DNA of 64,000 bases from contig OZ242302.1 of NCBI GenBank assembly GCA_965208025.1, positions 2,728,001-2,792,000 of the forward strand, read 5' to 3'. The DNA is from Bin80 sp965208025 (GTDB lineage: Bacteria; Bacteroidota; Rhodothermia; Rhodothermales; Bin80). The position numbers and the translations under genes were made by a program. Under the pieces are notes generated by a model. It did no database searches, was not told the origin of the DNA, and was given only the letters and a program-made list of their open reading frames with translations. Positions 56,448-64,000 of the stretch are shown here, in pieces (within the stretch, counting starts at the first letter, position 1; every line of letters starts with the position of its first letter).

Positions 56448-57802
56448 GAGAATTTATAGATCGGGTAAGGGATGCTGTTCTCTTGGGTGTACTGATTATT
56501 GCTCCTGGACTTGCATGCGCCCAGACCGAGTCAAAACCTGAATCTGTGGAGAGTGCATTTGAGGGCACACTGAGCATTCAGCCGGACATTGATCTTTCTA
56601 CGGATTATCGTGATTTTGAAGTTCTGGTAGCCCGAACGGTTACGGGTGAACCTGACACATTGGGCTATGCGGTAACCGATAGCTCCGGCTTCTTTTCCAT
56701 GAAGATCATTGCTCCCGAACGGGGTGTCTACAATCTGATTATCAGTCGATTGGGACAAATCCAGGCCTCTGGACAGATTGCCATTGCGCATGGGGATTCC
56801 GCCTTTCTGAGGGCTGCATTCCCTCTGCGCGGACGGAATCTGCGAATCAGGTCACAAGAGAATTCGTCCTTACAGGCTTATCAGAATACTCGCACACAGC
56901 ACGAACAGTCACTGGTAGAGTTGGTGCAGTCGGGGGAGTATACAGAAGAAGAGGTATCTAATCGGATTTCGCAAACCACCATGATACTTTGGGACTTGCA
57001 GAAGACTTTTCCGAATACCATGGGAGGTGAATTAGCTGCAGCAGAGGCAATCATGATGGGAACAGGATGGGAAGATTCTTTGGTGATTGCCAGAATGGAT
57101 CAACTTGCCAGTTCAAATGGACGCTTTGGTGATGCCGCGCGGGCAGCGAGACAGGCAGAGGCGCGCCGCAACGGGCAAGAGTCGGCATTGGCGCTTTTAG
57201 ATCATTTGTCCCAGCGGGCGGATACGGAAATTCAACGGGCAGAGATTGCATCCGAGCGGGTGGTGGCCCACATAGATAGTCTGGAATATGATGCGGCCTT
57301 CACGGTCACTCAGTCCATGCAGGATGAATTTCCTGACACGCAGTGGGCTCTTTGGGCAGAACGTGCAGCCTATGAAATTCAAAACCTTCTTCCTGGAATG
57401 GATGCCCCCTCCTTTGCCGTTCGTGATGTGAACGGAGATTCTCTGAAATTAAAGGAGTTACGAGGAAAGTATGTGATCCTGGAATTCTATCAACCCGAAG
57501 ATGATGTATACCAGCGCGAGTTGCCAGGTCGCAATGATATTCTGGAGACATTGGGATCGGATTTGGTGCAGATCGTTTCCATCTCCATGCAACCTGATAC
57601 CCTGGTCAATGAGGGATTTTTTGAAGAGCGAGTCGTTCCTGGGCGCCATGTATATGGAGGACAGGAAGTCGGCCAGAAGTATAATATCAATGTGCTTCCA
57701 ACGCGCTATCTCATTGACCCAGAGGGAACTCTGGTTGATAAATATGTCGGTGGTTCCATGGCAGCACTCCGCGAGTATGTGATTACACTTCTGGACCAAT
57801 AG
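56444..57802 (+). CDS. Secreted thioredoxin-fold (TlpA-like) protein lacking CxxC
   Basis: The 452-residue protein has a signal peptide (VLLGVLIIAPGLACAQ), an N-terminal DUF4369-like beta domain (about 35-140), a helical middle and a C-terminal TlpA/AhpC-like domain from about 315: GMDAPSFAVRDVNGDSLKL, then LRGKYVILEFYQPEDDVYQ. The place of the usual WCxxC holds YQPEDDVY, so it has no redox pair. The rest (LPTRYLIDPEGTLVDKYVG) is well kept. It may be a periplasmic binding or structural relative of thiol-disulfide proteins. Start overlaps the gatB stop. Confidence 0.75.
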   Translation: MREFIDRVRDAVLLGVLIIAPGLACAQTESKPESVESAFEGTLSIQPDIDLSTDYRDFEVLVARTVTGEPDTLGYAVTDSSGFFSMKIIAPERGVYNLIISRLGQIQASGQIAIAHGDSAFLRAAFPLRGRNLRIRSQENSSLQAYQNTRTQHEQSLVELVQSGEYTEEEVSNRISQTTMILWDLQKTFPNTMGGELAAAEAIMMGTGWEDSLVIARMDQLASSNGRFGDAARAARQAEARRNGQESALALLDHLSQRADTEIQRAEIASERVVAHIDSLEYDAAFTVTQSMQDEFPDTQWALWAERAAYEIQNLLPGMDAPSFAVRDVNGDSLKLKELRGKYVILEFYQPEDDVYQRELPGRNDILETLGSDLVQIVSISMQPDTLVNEGFFEERVVPGRHVYGGQEVGQKYNINVLPTRYLIDPEGTLVDKYVGGSMAALREYVITLLDQ

Positions 57803-57828
57803 TAACTATTCAATCAAAATTTATTCAA

Positions 57829-58590
57829 ATGCTGATCGCCGGGAATTGGAAAATGAACATGGATGCTGACTCTGCGATTGAGTTAGCTCGAGGAGTTGCT
57901 CAGGAGAGCGAAGTTTCGGGGGGAGTCAAAATTGCGGTGTGCCCTCCGAGTTCTTTATTGAGTGTCGTTCGTTCTGCACTCGAGGGGAGTCGTGTACGCT
58001 TGGGAGGGCAGAATATGCACTGGGCGGAGAGTGGGGCCTTCACGGGTGAGAATTCGGCGCAGATGCTTCGCTCTGTGGGTTGCCACTATGTAATTCTTGG
58101 CCATTCGGAGCGTCGACAGCATTTCGGAGAAACCGATGCCGAAGTGAGTAGCAAGGTGAAACAGGCGATTCAGACCGCGCTCATTCCAATTATTTGCGTA
58201 GGGGAGCTGTTAGATCAGCGCAAAGCTGGCAAAGAGAGGGAGGTTGTAGCTGCGCAGGTCAAGTTTGCCCTTGAGGGATTGAGGATCCAGTCTCCTTCCA
58301 TGTTCGTGATTGCGTATGAGCCTGTCTGGGCAATTGGGACCGGGGAAACCGCATCGCCTTCACAGGCCCAGGAAATGCACGCGTTCATCCGTTCACTGAT
58401 TCGGCATCAGTTTGGCGATGAAATTGCCGAAGGGGTTTATCTTCTCTACGGAGGGAGTATGAAGCCTGGAAATGCAAAAGAACTCCTGAGTCAACAGGAT
58501 GTTGATGGCGGGCTGATCGGTGGAGCCAGTCTCCAATCCGATGTTTTCGGTCAGATTATTCACTCCGCGGTTGGTTTGAAGGTCAGGTGA
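57829..58590 (+). CDS. tpiA: Triosephosphate isomerase
   Basis: The 253-residue TIM barrel has GNWKMNMD (catalytic Lys), GHSERRQHF (His) and YEPVWAIGTG (Glu), plus LYGGSMKPGN and GLIGGASL for phosphate binding. It interconverts dihydroxyacetone phosphate and glyceraldehyde 3-phosphate in glycolysis. It follows the TlpA-like gene by 26 nt in the same direction. Confidence 0.97.
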   Translation: MLIAGNWKMNMDADSAIELARGVAQESEVSGGVKIAVCPPSSLLSVVRSALEGSRVRLGGQNMHWAESGAFTGENSAQMLRSVGCHYVILGHSERRQHFGETDAEVSSKVKQAIQTALIPIICVGELLDQRKAGKEREVVAAQVKFALEGLRIQSPSMFVIAYEPVWAIGTGETASPSQAQEMHAFIRSLIRHQFGDEIAEGVYLLYGGSMKPGNAKELLSQQDVDGGLIGGASLQSDVFGQIIHSAVGLKVR

Positions 58591-58871
58591 GACCCCCTCA
58601 ATCAAGTTAAAACAAGGGGAGTGCTACCAACAATTCCCCTCTTACGCGCAGAGTTTGAGCACCGTCAATTCGCTGAACCATCTGGATGCTACCTCACGGG
58701 AAATCAAATGGCGAACCTGATGAGTTTCCTGTGATGGAGAATAAAGTTTTGATTTTCTGACGCTCGTTTTCCCTCAACCGAGTTCGTCACCTTCCAAAGC
58801 GGTTGATTGTGCCTAAATCACTCAACTGAATCCACCATCACCCAGTTGAATCCGCTCAACGCTTCGTAGAG

Positions 58872-59165
58872 TCAATCCTCATTTTTGGAGGTCGTTTCCT
58901 GTTTCTCGTCTTTCGGCTTACTGTTGGAAGTACTCTCGGTTTTTTTGTCATCCGTCTTCGGCTCCGAGGATTTATCATCTGTAGGTTTGGCTACGTAGTC
59001 GGTCTGATAAAATCCACTTCCCTTAAAGATAAAACCGGTCCCCCCACTGATGACACGTTGTACCGGTTGGCCGGTCGTGGGGCATTTGGTTAAAGGCTCC
59101 GCAGTAATTGGCTGGTACAACTCAAAGAACGTTCCATCTTCTCGCTTGTAATCGTACGTTGGCAT
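58872..59165 (-). CDS. FmdB-family regulatory-type protein with lost zinc ligands
   Basis: The 97-residue protein starts MPTYDYKREDGTFFELYQPI and holds GGTGFIFKGSGFYQTDY, the FmdB core. In most relatives the N-terminus has two CxxC pairs; here the first is KREDG and the second is CPTTG, so the zinc ribbon is not formed. The C-terminal 40 residues are Lys/Ser/Asp-rich and low complexity. Role unknown. Confidence 0.75.
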   Translation of the reverse strand: MPTYDYKREDGTFFELYQPITAEPLTKCPTTGQPVQRVISGGTGFIFKGSGFYQTDYVAKPTDDKSSEPKTDDKKTESTSNSKPKDEKQETTSKNED

Positions 59166-59225
59166 ACCGAGTGAAGTACAGTGAAAACAGCCAAGTGGTA
59201 AGCCTTACTAGGTTGATTGTTCCCC

Positions 59226-60482
59226 TTAACGCACAGTGGGAAGCGGCCAGTAGAAGGCTTCATAGACCGCATCGGCTAGCGCTCCCCGAAGTCCCATAAA
59301 GCGTTCATATTCATCTCGACTCGGATAAACTCGGTTGGATAGTAGAATCACCCATGCCTCCGAGTCCGGGTCAATCCATAGTGAGGTGCCTGTAAACCCA
59401 GTATGACCATAGCTTCTTGGCCCGAAGAATTGTCCAGCGGACGATGGTTCATCATTTAGATTTCGGGTGTCCCACCCGAGCGCACGCATGCTAAGAGAAG
59501 TATCAACAACAGTGGTAAAGAGGTCAATTGTTTGGGGCTGAAGAAATTCTAACTCATCCAAGCGTCCACGCTGGGCCATCATCCGAGCAAACTTGGAGAG
59601 ATCCAATGCCGAAGAGAAAATCCCAGCGTGACCTGCTACGCCTCCCAATGTCCATGCGGTCTCATCATGCACTTCGCCCTGGATCAGTCGATGGCGGAAA
59701 TAATCATCCAGTTCAGTCGGAACAACAGTAGAGTCTGGCTCGCCAGTCGTTCGGAAGCCGGTAGAGTTCATTCCCAACGGAACGAAAATATTGTTGGTAC
59801 ACCACGCATCAAAAGGTTCGCCCGTGATTGCTTCAATCGCTAACGCAAGGGAGATCATACCAAAGTCACTGTAAAGATATTCCTCGCCTAGTTCTGAAAG
59901 AAGTGGAGTTGAGAGGATTGAATCCAGAACGACCTCACGAGAGGTAATACCATTCATATGGAAAGGCTGAAACGCGGGGAGTCCACTAGTATGTGTCAAG
60001 AGATGACGAAAAGTGATTCGCTCCCTTTCTTGGGTATTGAAGGAATCCAGATAGTCTGAAACTAAATGATCAAGATCCAGCTGCCCCCTCTCATGGAGTA
60101 GCATGGTTGCAGTCGTGGTAGCCACCACTTTGGTCAGAGAGGCTACATCAAAAAGAGACTCGGGTAACATGCGACGCTGAGAGCGATACGTAAACCCACC
60201 GTATCCGGTCATTTTAATGATTTCATCCCCCTTGCCCACCGAAACAACTGCGCCAGGAAAAGCTTGTGCATGAATACGCTCTATGATCAGTGAATCAATA
60301 CGAACCAGTGCATTCGGGAAAACCACTGTTGGGGAATCTACGGTCAAAATGGAGGGTTGAACGGAAGGTGGAGCTGTGATCCGATCAAAGGATTGGGTTC
60401 GTGTTGTTTCGCGAGCTGACTGGCAAGCGCCTATCGTCAAGATGAGACAAACAAGAACATACGTGACTATTCGTGGTGACAT
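59226..60482 (-). CDS. Lipoprotein serine hydrolase, beta-lactamase/PBP class C fold
   Basis: The 418-residue protein has a lipobox at LILTIGACQS, so it is probably a membrane-anchored lipoprotein. Motifs of the beta-lactamase superfamily are SLTK (VASLTKVVATT, catalytic Ser-x-x-Lys), YSDFGMISL (Tyr in the YxN-like position) and YGHTGFTGT (the HTG equivalent of KTG). Such proteins include esterases, D-Ala-D-Ala carboxypeptidases and amidases; actual resistance activity should not be assumed. It is divergent to the ferredoxin gene. Confidence 0.88.
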   Translation of the reverse strand: MSPRIVTYVLVCLILTIGACQSARETTRTQSFDRITAPPSVQPSILTVDSPTVVFPNALVRIDSLIIERIHAQAFPGAVVSVGKGDEIIKMTGYGGFTYRSQRRMLPESLFDVASLTKVVATTTATMLLHERGQLDLDHLVSDYLDSFNTQERERITFRHLLTHTSGLPAFQPFHMNGITSREVVLDSILSTPLLSELGEEYLYSDFGMISLALAIEAITGEPFDAWCTNNIFVPLGMNSTGFRTTGEPDSTVVPTELDDYFRHRLIQGEVHDETAWTLGGVAGHAGIFSSALDLSKFARMMAQRGRLDELEFLQPQTIDLFTTVVDTSLSMRALGWDTRNLNDEPSSAGQFFGPRSYGHTGFTGTSLWIDPDSEAWVILLSNRVYPSRDEYERFMGLRGALADAVYEAFYWPLPTVR

Positions 60483-60544
60483 GTTCGTGGCGATTTAAAA
60501 TTCGGTAGTATATTTACGAAAAATACGCAACTTATAACAAGATC

Positions 60545-60910
60545 ATGCCAAAAATAACGATCCCCGATCATGGGACATTTGAAGTGGAACAGGGGCAGCG
60601 GCTCGTCAATGCGGTAGAGGCGCATGGAATTGATATCGGACACCGTTGTGGCGGCTATGCGCGCTGCACCACCTGTCGGGTTGAATTTTTTGAAGGAGAA
60701 CCTGAGGTGATTTCTCGGGCGGAACACGATAAATTAGTAGATGGCAAATTACTTGGTCAAGTGCGTCTTGCCTGCCAGATTCTGGTTGAGAATGATATGA
60801 CACTTAAACCGCTGATGACTGTCACGGAGATGGGCTGGTCTGATCCAGGGCCCCCACCAGAAGAAACGGTGACGCCGATCCCAGACTGGGTTGATTCCCC
60901 TCCAGAATGA
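60545..60910 (+). CDS. 2Fe-2S ferredoxin (121 aa)
   Basis: The plant/adrenodoxin-type cluster motif is HRCGGYARCTTCRVEFFEG (C-x5-C-x2-C) with the fourth Cys in VRLACQILVEND. The N-terminus, MPKITIPDHGTFEVEQGQRL, is the usual beta-grasp start. The C-terminus is extended by about 25 residues rich in Pro. It transfers single electrons in the cytoplasm; the partner is not known. Promoter lies in the short region shared with the serine hydrolase. Confidence 0.9.
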   Translation: MPKITIPDHGTFEVEQGQRLVNAVEAHGIDIGHRCGGYARCTTCRVEFFEGEPEVISRAEHDKLVDGKLLGQVRLACQILVENDMTLKPLMTVTEMGWSDPGPPPEETVTPIPDWVDSPPE

Positions 60911-61572
60911 GGCATCTAAGACCAGAGCGATTACCAGTAGAATCCCGTGCCCATCCAAAGTACGTCGCCAGCGACCTAAATGATTTGGGCTTGATCAGTA
61001 GAACTATCGGGGTCATGACGTTCAAGTCATTTAATAACAATAGTGATAAAAATCTCTCTTTCCGCTTTACATGATTCAGCAGGTCGCAAGGAATTTCGTT
61101 TTGGATAAAGTTGCTTCAGTGGGCGTAGTTTCGGAGTTGTTGGCGGGAAGTTATCGTTCTCGCACAGGCACAGTGTCAAAGAGTCCCAAAGACCTATTTA
61201 GCCCGCTCCTATTTTGGTCAGGAAGCTTTCCAGTTTACCTTCATGAATGCAGAATCAAGAATGTGTAGAATTACCTGGCTCCGTTGCCACAAAGGCAGGA
61301 ATCCAAGTCTTGGTGAATTGAGACGGATCGTGTACCCAAAACCTTCATTCCCCCACAATACTACGGAATCCCTCAATCCCAGTACTGCTCTCCAACAGTT
61401 TTTTTGGAGATTCCGGAAAAAAACACCGATCTATCCCGACTTTGGCACATAACTTGCAGATCTATCCATGAAAACAGTTATATTGCAATTGGGTTTGAAG
61501 TAAATACTAGATAATTGGGTATAACCTGACTTGTTAGTTGATTCGCCGACAGGGTATAAATGAAACATAGGT
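60911..61572. other. Intergenic, no gene supported (662 bp)
   Basis: Short frames (61071-61268, 61243-61452) lack recognisable content. This region leads to the signal-peptide gene at 61573 and should hold its promoter. No clear terminator or operator was identified. Confidence 0.5.
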
Positions 61573-64000
61573 ATGGGACTAATGCTAATGATTCGTAAGT
61601 GTATTTGTTGTTGCATTTTTGGTAGTTTTCTGTTCGTGTCCTCCGTGATAGCGCAAGGCACCGCTACTTATGAACTCACGTTCACTTCAACATGGACGGC
61701 GAATAGCCATCCAGATAGTTATCCCTCAAATCCTCACTTCTCGGGATTGATTGGAGGGACACATAATAATTCGGTCCAGTTCTGGAGCACTGGATCCATC
61801 GCAAGTAATGGGATCAAACAAATGGCCGAGACCGGGGGCAAGGGTACGTTTCGTAGCGAAATCAACGCAGCGAAGAGTGCTTCCAATGCAGATGCCCTGA
61901 TTGATGGTAGAGGTTTAGGTGCCCCACCTACTTCAACAAAAACCACCTTTGACATTCGTCCACCCTGGAACCTTGTGACGGTAACCTCCATGCTTGCTCC
62001 TAGCCCGGACTGGTTTGTTGGCGTGTCCGGGTTGAACCTCCTGGATGATGGTGGGAACTGGATGGAGGCGGTTGAGGTGGACCTGTTTGTCTACGATGCA
62101 GGCACCGATAGTGGTCCCGACTATCGGTCGCCGAATCAAGCCACCAATCCCCGAGAGGAGATTCGGCGCATTCAGGAGTCTCCATTTTTGGTGGATGGTG
62201 CGGTCAAGCCCGTCGGGACGTTTCGGTTTGAGTTGAAAGAAGTTGCAATTCCCAACGAAGGATACTTCCGTATTGACGGAACGAGAATTTTGGATTCAAG
62301 CGGACAAGCTGTTGTCCCCAAGGGAATGGGCCTTGGGGGATGGCTGCTGCCAGAGGGGTACATGCTTCATATCCGTATACTGGAAGAGGGCACTACAGAC
62401 GGCCCCACGGGAATTCGTAATCAGATGATTGAACTCATCGGTGAGGCGAATACGGAAGACTTTTTTGCATTGTACACAGAGAAATATGTGCAAGAGAAAG
62501 ATCTTGCTGCCATTAAGGAATGGGGCTTTGATCATGTTCGACTTCCATTCCATTATCAGTTGTTCTATGAACTTGATCAAGAAACATGGAATGAAGATGG
62601 GTTTGAATTGCTGGATACATTTCTGGAATGGTGTCGGAAGCATGACCTTTCGGTCATTCTTGATATGCATGCCGTTCCAGGAAGTCAAAATGAGGGGGGT
62701 ATTTCAGATAGTGATGGAGAGGCAAGGCTCTGGACCGAACCAGAGAAGTACTGGCCACCAACCATCAAGATCTGGCGCGAAATCAGTCGCCGCTATGCCG
62801 ATGATCCGATCATCATGGGATATGATCTGATCAACGAACCCACGGTTCCAAATGAGATGGCGTCCGATCTGGCAGAGCTCTATACTCAAATCATTAATGC
62901 AGTGCAGCCCATCTCCCCAAACCATCTTTTCTTCCTCGAGGGCAATTGGTGGGCGACATCATTCGATGAAGACCTCAGAGAATTAGCTAAAAATCGTGAC
63001 AACATTGTTTACACCTTTCATCATTACTGGAAGGGGGCAGATCAGGGAGCGATCCAGTACCTGCTCAATCTGAGAGATGAAGATGAGGTTCCTTTGTATT
63101 TGGGCGAGACAGGCGAAAACTCCAATGCGTGGATCTATGCAGTCACCAAGCTTGCGGATCAGCACGATATTGGCATTAATTGGTGGACGCACAAGAAGAT
63201 TGAGACTACGACTAGTCCGCTCAGTTCTCCGTTCGCACCAGGCTACGAAGAAGTTCTCAGCTACTGGCGAGGAGATGGGGCAAAGCCTTCAGTGGATAAC
63301 GCCTCCACAGCACTTATTGCGATGGCGCAGAATCTGGAGCTTGATTCTGCCCGAGTCAATCATGGGCTTTTGGCCGCAATCTTTGATCCCGAGTTTGGAA
63401 CGGTTCAAAAGCCATTCAAAGGGCATCAACTTCCCGGTATCATTAACGCTGCTGACTATGACCTCGGGAATCAGGGAGTGGCGTATGAGGACTCAGATTA
63501 CTGGGCAACATCGGGAAGTGCAGGAGGTGGAAACACGGGTCGTAACTATCGCAATGACGGTGTAGATATTGAGGCTTCTTCGGATCCAGATGGATTTGAA
63601 TACAATGTCGGCTGGACTGAACGAATGGAATGGATGGAGTATACCGTGGATGTTCTGGAAGATGGGGTCTACGAAATTGATATTCGCGGCGCCAGTAACA
63701 CAGGGGGGGATCGTGATGGAACGGATCTGATTTTTTATCTGGATGGTGAGCGGATTGCAGAGGTAGAAGTTGGCAACACTGGCGGGTGGCAAAATTGGGT
63801 GACTAAAGTCGCTCGTACTTCCGAACTTAAGGCTGGGAGCGGACGTATTTTTCGAGTCACCTTTGCAGATAGGGAGGTAAACCTTAACCGGATGACATTC
63901 CGAAAAGTGTCCGTAACCAGTGTAGAAGAGGATCAGACATTCATCGAACCAGTATTGGTTGCCACCTATCCGAATCCATTCACGGATGTGGTGAACGTAT
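61573..64000 (+). CDS. Secreted Spondin_N-GH5-CBM glycosidase with T9SS tail (3' end off window)
   Basis: The open frame reaches the window end (at least 809 residues). A signal peptide ends near ...VSSVIAQ. Residues about 33-220 look like a Spondin_N domain (TYELTFTSTWTANSHP, HFSGLIGGTHN, MAETGGKG). From about 250 the GH5 (cellulase-type) fold begins with RIDGTRILDSSG and GWLLPEGYM; the acid/base Glu is residue 422 in LINEPTV and the nucleophile Glu is residue 512 in LGETGEN. Residues about 620-780 look like a CBM6-type carbohydrate-binding module (EYTVDVLEDGVYEIDIRGAS). The chain then enters a YPNPF sorting tail, typical of T9SS secretion. It probably digests an extracellular beta-glucan. 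ATG 61582 or 61588 are alternative starts. Confidence 0.85.
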   Translation, partial: MGLMLMIRKCICCCIFGSFLFVSSVIAQGTATYELTFTSTWTANSHPDSYPSNPHFSGLIGGTHNNSVQFWSTGSIASNGIKQMAETGGKGTFRSEINAAKSASNADALIDGRGLGAPPTSTKTTFDIRPPWNLVTVTSMLAPSPDWFVGVSGLNLLDDGGNWMEAVEVDLFVYDAGTDSGPDYRSPNQATNPREEIRRIQESPFLVDGAVKPVGTFRFELKEVAIPNEGYFRIDGTRILDSSGQAVVPKGMGLGGWLLPEGYMLHIRILEEGTTDGPTGIRNQMIELIGEANTEDFFALYTEKYVQEKDLAAIKEWGFDHVRLPFHYQLFYELDQETWNEDGFELLDTFLEWCRKHDLSVILDMHAVPGSQNEGGISDSDGEARLWTEPEKYWPPTIKIWREISRRYADDPIIMGYDLINEPTVPNEMASDLAELYTQIINAVQPISPNHLFFLEGNWWATSFDEDLRELAKNRDNIVYTFHHYWKGADQGAIQYLLNLRDEDEVPLYLGETGENSNAWIYAVTKLADQHDIGINWWTHKKIETTTSPLSSPFAPGYEEVLSYWRGDGAKPSVDNASTALIAMAQNLELDSARVNHGLLAAIFDPEFGTVQKPFKGHQLPGIINAADYDLGNQGVAYEDSDYWATSGSAGGGNTGRNYRNDGVDIEASSDPDGFEYNVGWTERMEWMEYTVDVLEDGVYEIDIRGASNTGGDRDGTDLIFYLDGERIAEVEVGNTGGWQNWVTKVARTSELKAGSGRIFRVTFADREVNLNRMTFRKVSVTSVEEDQTFIEPVLVATYPNPFTDVVNV

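Noticed and set aside
58591..58871. Terminator after tpiA from CCCCTC...AAGGGG
   Set aside because: The complementary arms are only four or five bases with a long loop and no T-run.

Overview
The window looks like a chromosomal segment of a Bacteroidota-like bacterium, most probably of the Rhodothermota/Balneolota side. Pointers are a large secreted glycosidase ending in a YPNPF-type T9SS sorting tail, Wzi-like and TonB-receptor-like outer-membrane proteins, a fused alpha/beta 2-oxoacid dehydrogenase E1, and short intergenic gaps in a bcp-gatB-tlpA-tpiA housekeeping cluster. The phylum call is inference from protein style. No rRNA or tRNA gene was recognised.

About 1-36 kb is a defence and mobile-element island. 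It starts with a head of a UvrD-like helicase downstream of a DrmA-DrmB (DISARM-type) fusion. An RloC/PrrC-like AAA_13 ATPase is divergent to it. Then come a HEPN-like pseudogene split by an IS1634-type element, a ParB-like protein with a D12-class adenine methylase, a methyltransferase-HNH fusion whose natural ATG lies behind a 9-base homopolymer in the wrong frame, two small genes broken or bordered by IS elements, a DUF5678/retropepsin-like pair, and a translationally coupled HEAT-like/PD-(D/E)XK-like pair. It ends with an uncharacterised two-gene operon and a Panacea antitoxin-like gene overlapping a small membrane protein.

Insertion sequences are dense: three 1584-bp copies of one IS5-like element (16195-17778, 29869-31452, and 50550-54150 split by a nested element) plus an 838-bp deletion derivative (13480-14317); two IS1634-type copies (2006 and 2001 bp) with 79-bp and 16-bp target duplications; one ISL3 copy with an 8-bp duplication; an IS1595 transposase; and one IS21 element plus IS21 remnants, including a 13-unit 23-bp terminal-repeat array.

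About 36-50 kb is surface-related: a three-gene outer-membrane operon, four tandem near-identical AAA+ ATPase genes (1.4-kb period, mosaic), a polyprenyl glycosylphosphotransferase and the fused E1 dehydrogenase. About 54-64 kb is core-like: peroxiredoxin, gatB, a thioredoxin-fold protein without CxxC, tpiA, an FmdB-like protein, a serine hydrolase, a 2Fe-2S ferredoxin and a partial Spondin_N-GH5-CBM protein.

Best candidates for undescribed biology are the HEAT/nuclease pair (25714-29525), the tandem mosaic ATPase array (40702-46071), the 31455-32685 gene pair, the possible homopolymer-switched methyltransferase-HNH gene, and the Panacea/membrane-protein pair.
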